Source: a virus
Virus record (IMG/VR): IMGVR_UViG_3300043449_002292
Location: 62,001-126,000 of that record
Reading direction: 5' to 3' (one strand)
DNA: 64,000 nucleotides
Shown here piece by piece: positions 35,417-42,965 of the stretch (within the stretch, counting starts at the first letter, position 1; each line of letters opens with the position of its first letter). The position numbers were made by a program, and so were the translations under genes. The notes beneath the pieces are model-generated. The model was not told where the DNA came from. It was given only the letters and a program-made list of their open reading frames with translations, and searched no databases.

Positions 35417-36946
35417 TCACCCCAGCATCATGTTAACAAGACGATTGATCCGACGGCGAGTCGACTCATCGACCCCAACGTCTTCTGTGTCCTCGATGAA
35501 CCCCTTCTGTCCGCGCACCGTGTACTTATCATAGAACTCTTTCTTCATCGCCTCCACATCCATCGTTGATGCATCAGCGTCAGGCAGGGCATTCTTGAAA
35601 GTTTCGATGATAGCTTCCTTCACACTCTTATCCTCTTGTGGGTCGGTGGCTGATATCTTCTGGGCACGGCGTCCGTAGAGCCTGATCACCAGCTCCTCGT
35701 ATACTTTGACGATCTCAGGAGGTGAGAACCTCTCCTTCATCAGGTCAAGAATACCAACGAAGGACTGGAAGTCCTCCAATTCCCTCTCTGTGGGCTCCGA
35801 CTCGCTCCCGAACAGTGACTTAAAGATCTGCTTGACGATCCGAATCGCACCAGAGCGCTCGGATCGTTTGAGGTACTTGTACACCTCATCACCATTATAA
35901 GTCCAGTCAAGCTTTTTGTATCGTTCCCCTAGTCCAGTTACAAGATCCACTGACAGCAGGGAACGTAAGCGGACAGGTCTCATTGAAGCGGCCTTGATCT
36001 CACGCTTCACCTGCGTGAGAGCCTGTGCGTATGCAGACTCAGGTTTCTTCTTGGGGAAGTCCCTGAGGATCTTTTTCATCTCCTCCTGCGCGCGGGCCTC
36101 GATCTCCTCATCGGTCGGGGACACAAAATCAGGATCCTTCGTCATGCTGATCCCAGGATCCTCAGCGGTCGCTGACGGTGTCGCAAGACGCGCGTTGATC
36201 GGCATGGGCGACCTGATGGTGGCGATCGACATCAGGATCATCTTGTGGGCGAGTCCCTTGACGCCAGCCTCGATATCACGCCATGATGATGAGTGCGAGA
36301 ATCGTGCCCACTCGGAGGGCTTCCCACCTTCATACTCCGATGATTCGAAATCGATCTGGAAGAAGGTATCACCCTCACCCGGAGAAGCCGCAGGATCCCA
36401 GGTGTAGGCGAAGAGAGCATTCATCTGATCCGTGCCGGGAGAGTGCTTATTATGCCCGATGTACGCGATGCGATCCGTGAGCGACTGATCCTCAAGGCGT
36501 GTGAGGGTTGCGAAGAGCTCCTCCGCCCTCTCCTCCGGGATCGTGAGGTCGATATCGCCCACCGTGGGCTTGAACTTGATGAACCTCTCATCGGGCATCT
36601 TCTCGCGTGGAGCGAAGAGGTGGGCGGAGGAGCCGTTGAACGCGAAGCCCGTCCCGAGGATCTCATCGCGGGTTTCAGGATCCCAGAGCGGATGACCATG
36701 ATCACGTTTGAAACGATCGTCGAGCGCCACGAGCGCCTTGATCACCTCACGTCGGAAGTCCTCCCTCGTGATGCGACCGCCCTTCAGATCGATCTTCTCG
36801 GCATAAGCTTCCTTACCACGAAAGGTCTTCACCCGCTCTGGGCTGATGACTCGACCTGTCTCCGGATCACGAACGAGAGCTCGGGTGTTGCCACCCTCGA
36901 CAAGCCCATCATACGATCCAAAGATAAAATTGGCGATGCTGAACAT
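35417..36946 (-). CDS. Pol-beta-fold nucleotidyltransferase
   Basis: A 509-residue protein with the minimal catalytic pattern of the Pol-beta/MNT nucleotidyltransferase superfamily. A Gly-Ser turn lies in FAFNGSSAHLF (105-107). The metal-binding pair is VGDIDLTIP (Asp 131 and Asp 133), and a third acid lies in FFQIDFES (Asp 199). The region that follows (ARFSHSSSWRDIEAGVKGLA) is a helical part often involved in substrate contacts. The C-terminal half is helical and charged and is not recognised. It could transfer NMP to RNA, protein or a small molecule. The intimate pairing with the ligase-NMNAT fusion (5-nt gap) argues for one pathway. A hairpin sits upstream at 36982-37028. Confidence 0.75.
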   Translation of the reverse strand: MFSIANFIFGSYDGLVEGGNTRALVRDPETGRVISPERVKTFRGKEAYAEKIDLKGGRITREDFRREVIKALVALDDRFKRDHGHPLWDPETRDEILGTGFAFNGSSAHLFAPREKMPDERFIKFKPTVGDIDLTIPEERAEELFATLTRLEDQSLTDRIAYIGHNKHSPGTDQMNALFAYTWDPAASPGEGDTFFQIDFESSEYEGGKPSEWARFSHSSSWRDIEAGVKGLAHKMILMSIATIRSPMPINARLATPSATAEDPGISMTKDPDFVSPTDEEIEARAQEEMKKILRDFPKKKPESAYAQALTQVKREIKAASMRPVRLRSLLSVDLVTGLGERYKKLDWTYNGDEVYKYLKRSERSGAIRIVKQIFKSLFGSESEPTERELEDFQSFVGILDLMKERFSPPEIVKVYEELVIRLYGRRAQKISATDPQEDKSVKEAIIETFKNALPDADASTMDVEAMKKEFYDKYTVRGQKGFIEDTEDVGVDESTRRRINRLVNMMLG

Positions 36947-36981
36947 TTAGCCTTCGCTTCTCCGTATGAATACATATAGCG

Positions 36982-37028
36982 CTCAACGGCAAGCAGGTCA
37001 TCATCTACTGAGCCCGCTTACCGTTGAG
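36982..37028 (-). other. Long-stem hairpin upstream of the nucleotidyltransferase module
   Basis: CTCAACGG pairs with CCGTTGAG (8 bp). The pairing continues after one C-A mismatch with AAGC/GCTT, leaving a 21-nt loop. It lies in the 105-nt gap between the decoration-like gene and the NTase gene. There is no T run after it on the minus strand, so it is not a typical terminator. It may be a processing or attenuation structure. Confidence 0.5.
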
Positions 37029-37051
37029 TTGTATCTCTGAGCCGAGCTGTA

Positions 37052-37522
37052 TCAGTTGCCTGCGAAGACTAGTGATCCGCTGCTCGTGAGAACGCAGAAG
37101 TTCAGACCATCAGAGATGAGGGAGACAGAGCTGCCTACCACAGTCTCAAGGCTTACCTTGCTGCCCTTGCTGTTGGGACTTGCGACTATGAACTTTCCAA
37201 GATTCGCAGCGGCAGTTCCCGTGAGAAAGTGCTGCTGACCTGCAGATCCTGCAGTTCTGAAGACGATCACACCGCCTGGGATCGTGGACGGTGCGGGTAG
37301 ATACACGCCGGCCGCGGTAGCGTTATTGATGGTGTAAACCCCTGGATAGGTTATCGAACCTGACGCGGCGACCACCTGCGCTGTCGAATACGGCGTGTTC
37401 GTCATTGAAACATCGCTGTTGAAAGTTGCTGTTGAGTTGAAGCTTGACGACACCTGAACCGTTAGTCCAGTTCCTGAGGATGAATCGACAGTGCCACGTC
37501 CATCTATTGTTGTGCTTGCCAT
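37052..37522 (-). CDS. Small beta-rich head protein, possible capsid decoration protein
   Basis: A 156-residue protein rich in Ser, Thr, Gly and Val, with hardly any charge. It is predicted to be all beta (YPGVYTINNATAAGVYLPAP, then GGVIVFRTAG and SGSLVFAGN). It is the first gene after the major capsid protein and its terminator. Small beta proteins at this spot often decorate the capsid or form head fibres. No family could be assigned. The ATG has GGAG upstream. Confidence 0.7.
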   Translation of the reverse strand: MASTTIDGRGTVDSSSGTGLTVQVSSSFNSTATFNSDVSMTNTPYSTAQVVAASGSITYPGVYTINNATAAGVYLPAPSTIPGGVIVFRTAGSAGQQHFLTGTAAANLGKFIVASPNSKGSKVSLETVVGSSVSLISDGLNFCVLTSSGSLVFAGN

Positions 37523-37590
37523 TTTGAAAATCTCCTTTATTTGGACCTAACGCCGTCGATCGACGACACATTCTAAATATACTTCGAAAA

Positions 37591-37620
37591 CTAAAATGGC
37601 CACCTCTTTCGAGGTGGCCA
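37591..37620 (-). terminator. Rho-independent terminator after the major capsid gene
   Basis: A perfect 10-bp stem TGGCCACCTC/GAGGTGGCCA with a GAAA tetraloop (minus strand) spans 37597-37620 and is followed by TTTTAGTTTT. It lies about 28 nt after the capsid protein stop. The outer half of the stem, TGGCCAC, is the same as in the terminator after the tail tube gene. Confidence 0.88.
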
Positions 37621-37647
37621 CCCTAGTTCACCCTATCGGCTAGAACA

Positions 37648-39567
37648 TCAGATGATGTTCATGTCGAGGCAGGTGACCGTTCCGTAGAAGTCGGAGCGGA
37701 CCATCTTCTTGCCGTAGCGGGTCATGACACCCTTACGCGGCGTGAAGTCCTCGGGAGCGAAGATCGTCGGGGTGACGATGAGCGGGACGTAAGGAGCGTA
37801 GACGTAGCCAGTCTCCAGGTAGCTGCCGCCCTTGAAGCCGACGAGAATCTTGTTCCTGGGGAAGTAAGGATCCTTGTAGACCGTGAAGCGGTTGCTGAGG
37901 GTGCCGACCTTCTCCGCGCCGATCGAGAACGGGGCGCCGACCTGACCGGAACCGTCGATGCTGTAGCTCGGGCGGTAGTAGGTCGAGGCCTCGAGGATCG
38001 TCGCGACGTCCGGGCCGACAACGATGAAGTTGGCGGAGCCGCGGAGGGTCTTGCGGTGGATCTCGTTACCGACGTCGATGATCGTCTCGGTGAGGGTCTC
38101 ATACCACTCACGGACCGTGCCGGTGAAGTTCGGGCCCGGAGCGGTGGTGGAGGCGCGGCTGATCTCAGCGCCGGTGGTCTTGTTGACGAACCTGCCCGGG
38201 GCGCGTGACCAGAAGTAGTTCGCACCCGACGCCTGCGTGAGCAGGTCGTTCAGGATCTCACGATCGAGCTCGAGGGCGATCTGCTCGGAGAGGATCTGGG
38301 TGAGCTCAACCTCAGCGTCGATGCTGTGGTAAGCGTTCAGGTCCTGCGCGAGCTCCGGAGACCAGCGAGCGCGGAGCTTGCGGGTCGTCGCGGTGACGGC
38401 GATGGACTCGATCTTGATGTCGATCTCGGGGATGACCGGGGAGGGGGTCGTGCCGAAGTTCGACTCGAAGACCGGGATGGTCACGGTGGAGCCAGTGGTG
38501 CTCTCAACGTCGAGCGCCGAGTTCAGCGGGTAGCTGATCTTGAGCGAGCTCGCGTAGCCACCATCGGTGTCGAGCTTCGGAAGAAGGTTCGAGGCCGAGA
38601 TGACGCAGAGCATGTGGGTTCCGGACAGCGGGGTCGCGGTGAACACCTTCGAGCTGTTGTTCCAAGTTCCAACCTGGTTGAGACGACGGATGTTGAGGAC
38701 GCTGTTACCACCCTGGAAGGTCTCGCCCGGGATCAGGAGACCCGGGACGGTGCCAGTCGTGAAGATCGCGAAGTCCTTAACGAGCGACTGGTCGGAACCA
38801 GTGAGCTGTCCGAGATCGACAACGAGGAACTTGAAGAAGGCATCGCCGTCGGCAAGACCAGCGGGCTTCGGTGAGCTCTCGATGAGGCTGGTGACCTGCG
38901 GATCGAATCCGAGGAGGCGACCATCGGTTCCTGTGGCGTGGAGGTTCGCACGGGCCGTGAAGGCACCGGCGCCGCTGTAACCACCGGAGGCAACGATCTG
39001 AGCGGCGTTCAGCACGAAGTCGGCGTGAACGCGGCTGTAACCGGCGCCGGCGAGATCATACATACCACCGGTCGCAAGAGAGCCGCTCTGGACGCCCTTA
39101 CCAACAGGGTTGTTGTAGATCGACTGACCGACGGTGTAGGTCGACTTGGTGGAAGCCGTTCCAGCTCCGTCAACGCCAGCATCACCACCGCGGTTGGTGC
39201 CGTAGGTGTAATCCAGGTAGAAGAGGAGACCGGAGGGGAGGCTCATCGGCTGGATCGAGACGAGCTCGTTCGCCACGAGGCCGCCGAAGACGCGGCGGAC
39301 GATGGGGAACGCGATGTTCGAGAAGCCGCGGATGTCGCTGCCGCCTGAGGAGAGAGAGCCACCGCCGCTGGAGAGAGCGTTGCTCTCGCGGAGGAGGTTG
39401 GCGGTCTGGTTCTCGAGGAGGCGAGCCATGTTCTCGCGATTGACTCCATCGAGGCCACGAAGCAGGCCGGTGCGGCCCCACTTCTCGACGAGGCGGCTGT
39501 TCTCCGCCCCGACGTCACGCCCGCGGATGCCTTCCGAGAGCTGCTCTAGTGTAAAAGACTTAGACAT
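37648..39567 (-). CDS. Major capsid protein, T4 gp23-like
   Basis: Forms the head shell. The 639-residue protein has the gp23-family landmarks. An N-terminal leader contains LVEKWGRTGLLRGLDGVNRE and MARLLENQ, followed by DIRGFSNIAFPIVRRVFGGL and NELVSIQPMSLPSGLLFYLD. The C-terminal core contains ELAQDLNAYHSIDAEVEL. Its N-terminal 60-70 residues are probably removed by the prohead protease, as in T4, where cleavage follows an (I/L)-x-E tripeptide; LVE occurs before KWG. It is about 120 residues longer than T4 gp23, with a Gly/Ser/Thr-rich insertion after residue 130. It follows the scaffold gene, the same order as T4 22-23, and ends at a strong terminator. Confidence 0.95.
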   Translation of the reverse strand: MSKSFTLEQLSEGIRGRDVGAENSRLVEKWGRTGLLRGLDGVNRENMARLLENQTANLLRESNALSSGGGSLSSGGSDIRGFSNIAFPIVRRVFGGLVANELVSIQPMSLPSGLLFYLDYTYGTNRGGDAGVDGAGTASTKSTYTVGQSIYNNPVGKGVQSGSLATGGMYDLAGAGYSRVHADFVLNAAQIVASGGYSGAGAFTARANLHATGTDGRLLGFDPQVTSLIESSPKPAGLADGDAFFKFLVVDLGQLTGSDQSLVKDFAIFTTGTVPGLLIPGETFQGGNSVLNIRRLNQVGTWNNSSKVFTATPLSGTHMLCVISASNLLPKLDTDGGYASSLKISYPLNSALDVESTTGSTVTIPVFESNFGTTPSPVIPEIDIKIESIAVTATTRKLRARWSPELAQDLNAYHSIDAEVELTQILSEQIALELDREILNDLLTQASGANYFWSRAPGRFVNKTTGAEISRASTTAPGPNFTGTVREWYETLTETIIDVGNEIHRKTLRGSANFIVVGPDVATILEASTYYRPSYSIDGSGQVGAPFSIGAEKVGTLSNRFTVYKDPYFPRNKILVGFKGGSYLETGYVYAPYVPLIVTPTIFAPEDFTPRKGVMTRYGKKMVRSDFYGTVTCLDMNII

Positions 39568-39623
39568 TTTGTTTACTCCAATTTGGAAAATTTGTTAGAA
39601 AAACCGATTAAACCAACGGGCAA

Positions 39624-41405
39624 TCACTTACCCGACTTGATACCTGCGAGGATTGCCCAGCGATCCACCTCGACGGATTCATTCAGGCTAGCAGCGGGGC
39701 TAGCTGACCGCGTCGATCTGGAGGACGAACCAAGGATCCGACCCTCAGTCATCGTGCCTGACTTCGACTTGAGGGACTCAGTCAGGCTGGTGTAGAGAAG
39801 CTTCGCCTCCCGCACCGACTTCGCAGCATCGAGCGACTCAACGATCGCCCTCTGCTGACGTGGGGTGAGGTCCCGGTTCTGCATCAGCTTATTGACATAG
39901 AGAAGCTTCGCATTGAACAGGTTGACCTCCTCGAGCTGCTCGCGTAGTGTGGAAACAGCGCGCTCAGACTCAGCGAGCTTAGCCTTGAGAGCACGATTCG
40001 TGCGTGCCTCCTCGACCCTGGCCTCTCGCTCTTCCTTCGCGGCGTCGGTTGCCTTCTTGGCAACTTCGAGCGCCTTGCGGGCGGTCTTCTCGGCCTCACC
40101 GAGCTGATTCAGCTCGTCGGGAAGGCCTTCGACGGAACCACCACCAAAATTACCGGGCATCGCGTCCTTGATGCCCTTCGCGTTCTTGCCCTTGGAGCTC
40201 TTCGCCTCACGAAGGCGACGGAGCTCACGGCGGAGCATGGACTCATCGACGTGGAAGACGTTCTCGTTCTGCTCGGCAGCATCGACATCAGCGATCTCCT
40301 CGAGCTCATCCTCATCCTCGTCGTACATCTCTTCGAGATCGGTGTCGTCATCCTCCTCGAGCTCGTCGTACTCCTCCTCGAGGTCGTCATCATACTCGTC
40401 CATGTCGTACTCCTCAAGGTCGTCATCATACTCGTCCATGTCGTACTCTGACGGAGCGGGCGGCTCCGGAGCGGGTTCAGGAGCTGCAGGAGCACCAGCA
40501 CCGGTGTCAGCAACGTCAACTGGCATCTCTTCGCCAGCAGCAGCGGCATCCTCCTCACCGAGATCAACGCTGAAGCTCATCGCCTTCAGCTTCTCCTTCA
40601 CCGTATCATCGAGACCCTCGAGATCCATGGGCTCGAAAACAAGCTTCGCCTCACGACGAAGACCACGATTGGATCTTCCCTCCATTTCCTCCAGGAGGCG
40701 ACGGAACCTCGCGTTTGTTGACATATGCTTCATCTCCTTAACTATGTTGTTGAACTTTTGCCTGGTCTCAGGACTACCACCATTAGATATCACCTGATCC
40801 CTGAAATCATGCATGTTTTTCAGCAGAATTGAATAGGCTGCGCGGAAGTTTGATCCCTCCGTCAGCGGTAACGTTCTCGAGACTCTCTTGAGAGCCTCAA
40901 ACTGACGACGAATCTGGCCGATCGATACCCTGTCACGACGACGCTCACCGAGTATCATGTCGGCAAGAGCTCCGAGGCTCTCCTTGTTGAGAGACACCTC
41001 AACGTCGTCACCTTCAGCAGCGTCAGCTTCCGTGGAGGCCGATGCCTCGCCGTGCTTGTCAACGCGAACGTTGATCTTCACCTCGGTTCCTGAGGCGGTC
41101 TTCGTTGTGACAGTGTGCGTGACCTCCTCGTCGGGATCAGGAGCCGGTGCGCCAGCAGACGTGTCCATACCCGTCATAGGTGCAGCTGACGTTGCATCCA
41201 TCGTTCCGTCGTCTGGTAGCGGCTCAAGATCGAGGTTCGGAGCTTCCTCACCGGTCTCCTCGTCCTGTTCAGCAAGCATCTGGCGTTCGACCATCCGACG
41301 GATCTGCGGTGAGATCGACTCAATGATCTTATTTCTCGCGTTTCTCTCAGCCATCTCCTTCAGAGCTTTGGCATCAGAAATCGCTTCGTCATACAGGTTC
41401 GGCAT
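39624..41405 (-). CDS. Prohead core/scaffold protein, T4 gp22-like position
   Basis: A 593-residue, highly charged helical protein located directly before the capsid gene, as T4 gp22 is. The N-terminal part is polar. A very acidic region near residues 320-385 contains the tandem repeat EYDMDEYDDDLE. The C-terminal half is a long heptad-rich coiled coil (ESERAVSTLREQLEEVNLFN) typical of scaffolds. T4 gp22 is shorter (269 residues). An internal in-frame ATG at 40724, with AAGGAG 9 nt upstream, could give a second product of 366 residues. The scaffold role is inferred from composition and gene order rather than sequence identity. Confidence 0.75.
   Translation of the reverse strand: MPNLYDEAISDAKALKEMAERNARNKIIESISPQIRRMVERQMLAEQDEETGEEAPNLDLEPLPDDGTMDATSAAPMTGMDTSAGAPAPDPDEEVTHTVTTKTASGTEVKINVRVDKHGEASASTEADAAEGDDVEVSLNKESLGALADMILGERRRDRVSIGQIRRQFEALKRVSRTLPLTEGSNFRAAYSILLKNMHDFRDQVISNGGSPETRQKFNNIVKEMKHMSTNARFRRLLEEMEGRSNRGLRREAKLVFEPMDLEGLDDTVKEKLKAMSFSVDLGEEDAAAAGEEMPVDVADTGAGAPAAPEPAPEPPAPSEYDMDEYDDDLEEYDMDEYDDDLEEEYDELEEDDDTDLEEMYDEDEDELEEIADVDAAEQNENVFHVDESMLRRELRRLREAKSSKGKNAKGIKDAMPGNFGGGSVEGLPDELNQLGEAEKTARKALEVAKKATDAAKEEREARVEEARTNRALKAKLAESERAVSTLREQLEEVNLFNAKLLYVNKLMQNRDLTPRQQRAIVESLDAAKSVREAKLLYTSLTESLKSKSGTMTEGRILGSSSRSTRSASPAASLNESVEVDRWAILAGIKSGK
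40382..40448 (-). repeat. 36-bp tandem repeat coding for an acidic protein repeat
   Basis: Two nearly exact copies of a 36-bp unit (second copy about 31 bp long) lie in frame in the scaffold gene and encode EYDMDEYDDDLE twice. A related, shorter piece lies on the other side. In-frame repeats like this can expand or contract without breaking the gene. Confidence 0.85.
40739..40745 (-). promoter_or_regulatory. ATAGTTA motif inside the scaffold gene
   Basis: The minus strand reads AACATAGTTAAGGAGATG within the coding sequence, followed by the internal ATG at 40724. The motif, the Shine-Dalgarno and the ATG together look like a copy of an intergenic start region, supporting an internal start. 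Confidence 0.3.
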
Positions 41406-41425
41406 GTTGTATCCCTACGCTCAAT

Positions 41426-41432
41426 TAACTAT
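41426..41432 (-). promoter_or_regulatory. ATAGTTA motif upstream of the scaffold gene
   Basis: The minus strand reads GATATAGTTAATTG 8 nt after the preceding stop. It contains TATAGT, a passable -10 box, but no -35 at the usual spacing. It is one of the recurrent copies before structural genes. Confidence 0.35.
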
Positions 41433-41439
41433 ATCGTTC

Positions 41440-42021
41440 TCAGTCTTTTTCGAGGTCCTGCTGCAAATGAATTGCTCTGATCAGCCGACGAAGTCTTGAC
41501 ATCGTGAGCTCATCAGGACCAGGTATCTCCTCGAGAGTGTATGCCGGCTCCATCGAACCTGCATCTCGCAGGGGCAATGAGCTGGAGTATCCTGCTTTCG
41601 ATCCGGCAAGAGATATTCTAGCCGGGGCAGGACGGATCGAGGGTCCATCAGCTCCAACTCCGAGGACCCCCTGCTTGTTCTTATAGAGGTCTGGGATTGG
41701 TGACATTCCACGACCCGTCGTCTGCTCATGCATCCAGAAATCAGCTCCGACGAATCGACGGTTATCCGCAGCACGATCAGCATACGAGTCCCAGCGAATG
41801 TGACCCTGTCCCGCCTTATTACCTATCGCGACCTGCTGTAGGAGATCGTCCTCATCCTCTAGCTCGTCCTCGTCATCTACATCGCAGGCAGGCTCTTCAA
41901 TGTAAGGCCATGATGATTGACCCATACGTGGTAAATCACGACGCCCGTCCGTGCCGTATCCCAGGCCGGTGCGGGCGTCGTAGTTTGGATTGTTAGCTTC
42001 TCTGATCCGTCGACGTGACAT
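41440..42021 (-). CDS. Hypothetical head-block protein
   Basis: A 193-residue, mostly disordered-looking protein. It has a basic start (MSRRRIREANNPNYDARTG), an acidic stretch (CDVDDEDELEDEDDLLQQ), then WDSYADRAADNRRFVGADFW and a helical end (TMSRLRRLIRAIHLQQDLEK). It lies among core and scaffold genes. It could be a core or minor capsid protein; there is no recognised family. Confidence 0.65.
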   Translation of the reverse strand: MSRRRIREANNPNYDARTGLGYGTDGRRDLPRMGQSSWPYIEEPACDVDDEDELEDEDDLLQQVAIGNKAGQGHIRWDSYADRAADNRRFVGADFWMHEQTTGRGMSPIPDLYKNKQGVLGVGADGPSIRPAPARISLAGSKAGYSSSLPLRDAGSMEPAYTLEEIPGPDELTMSRLRRLIRAIHLQQDLEKD

Positions 42022-42026
42022 GATGA

Positions 42027-42572
42027 TTACGTCGTGGGATCGCCGTCAGCGCCTGGGTTGGTGGCCCACGCCTCGCTCTGCCCCAGCGTTCCGATCGGTC
42101 CTGAGACGTCGATCGTTGTGGTCGCGATCTGAGCCGCTGTTGCACTCGGCGTGACTGTATCGACCGTGCCCCCCGTTCCGAAGTTATCGTTCGCGGCGAC
42201 TGCAGTTCCACCAGCAGCAACGACAGAAGACCCCTCACCACCGGTAGGGTCGCTGTTGACAATGAGGTTCGGGTAGTAGGGAGAGTCGATCGCAACGCCG
42301 TTGATATCAGTGATAGAGCTAACATCAGGTGCGCCTGTGTAATCCATATCGACGGACGGAAACTGCACAGCATCACCCTCCTGCACGGCGGGCTGAAGCA
42401 GATCCCGAGCAGTGGTGAGATAATCACTGGCTAACGTCGTGTAGATCGGGGAGTTCGGAAACATCGCATTCAGAGTCATAGTATCAGAGTTTGATAGTCC
42501 GACCGTACCGCCCGCAGTCAAGGTCGTGCGGGCGGTAATCGGCGAGTTGATTGTTGGATACTTTCCTGGCAT
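42027..42572 (-). CDS. Hypothetical virion-type protein, Thr/Gly/Ala-rich
   Basis: A 181-residue protein with low charge and many Thr, Ser, Gly and Asp residues (MTLNAMFPNSPIYTTLASDY, then GGTAVAANDNFGTGGTV). It is consistent with a beta-rich virion part. It stands between two head-core genes and is preceded by a copy of the ATAGTTA motif. No family is recognised. Confidence 0.65.
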   Translation of the reverse strand: MPGKYPTINSPITARTTLTAGGTVGLSNSDTMTLNAMFPNSPIYTTLASDYLTTARDLLQPAVQEGDAVQFPSVDMDYTGAPDVSSITDINGVAIDSPYYPNLIVNSDPTGGEGSSVVAAGGTAVAANDNFGTGGTVDTVTPSATAAQIATTTIDVSGPIGTLGQSEAWATNPGADGDPTT

Positions 42573-42593
42573 GATATTCCCCTCTTTGCTCTC

Positions 42594-42600
42594 TAACTAT
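42594..42600 (-). promoter_or_regulatory. ATAGTTA motif upstream of the 181-residue head-block gene
   Basis: The minus strand reads ACAATAGTTAGAG 8 nt after the stop of the 102-residue gene, then AGAGGGG as Shine-Dalgarno. Confidence 0.35.
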
Positions 42601-42607
42601 TGTCCTA

Positions 42608-42916
42608 CTAAATTTCCTCGAGGATATCAGCGCGGAGCTCCTGACGAGCCTCGTTAACCTCGGACAGACGACGTGCAAGCTCGACTGCCTCGCGCTGCAG
42701 GTTCTCGTAGTGCTTCACCTTCTTGGCCAGCGTGCCAGCAAGCTCGGAGGGCTGCACCTCACGGGTCTTCTTGACCGCGTCCTTCATGTCCTTGGGCATG
42801 TCCGTGGAGGTAGACTTCGCCTTCTTTCCCTTCTTCTTCTCCTTCATAACCCTGGACTTCTCCTCCATGATGATTCTGCGGAGAATGCTGGGTGTGAGAT
42901 TCACGATTCTTGACAT
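42608..42916 (-). CDS. Small basic/acidic coiled-coil protein with leader motif, prohead core candidate
   Basis: A 102-residue protein. The leader LTPSILRRIIMEEKSRVM resembles those of three other proteins and contains I-M-E. It is followed by a lysine-rich segment (KEKKKGKKAKS) and a C-terminal coiled coil (KKVKHYENLQREAVELARRL). Size and composition resemble the small core proteins of T4 heads (gp67/gp68), which are cleaved by gp21. The position between the protease and scaffold genes supports a core role. Confidence 0.7.
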   Translation of the reverse strand: MSRIVNLTPSILRRIIMEEKSRVMKEKKKGKKAKSTSTDMPKDMKDAVKKTREVQPSELAGTLAKKVKHYENLQREAVELARRLSEVNEARQELRADILEEI

Positions 42917-42965
42917 CTTCGTAGCTCCTATAAGGCTCAGATGTTAATTATCCCTAACAAACAGT

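Noticed and set aside
37052-37522. Tail fibre or Hoc-type protein
   Set aside because: The beta-rich, low-charge composition fits several virion roles. No Ig-like domain or fibre repeat was visible, so only a tentative decoration role is given.
40168-40797. Plus-strand open frame of 209 codons rich in serine opposite the scaffold gene
   Set aside because: Its serine runs are the complement of the acidic Asp/Glu codons of the scaffold repeats. Compositional mirror, not a gene.
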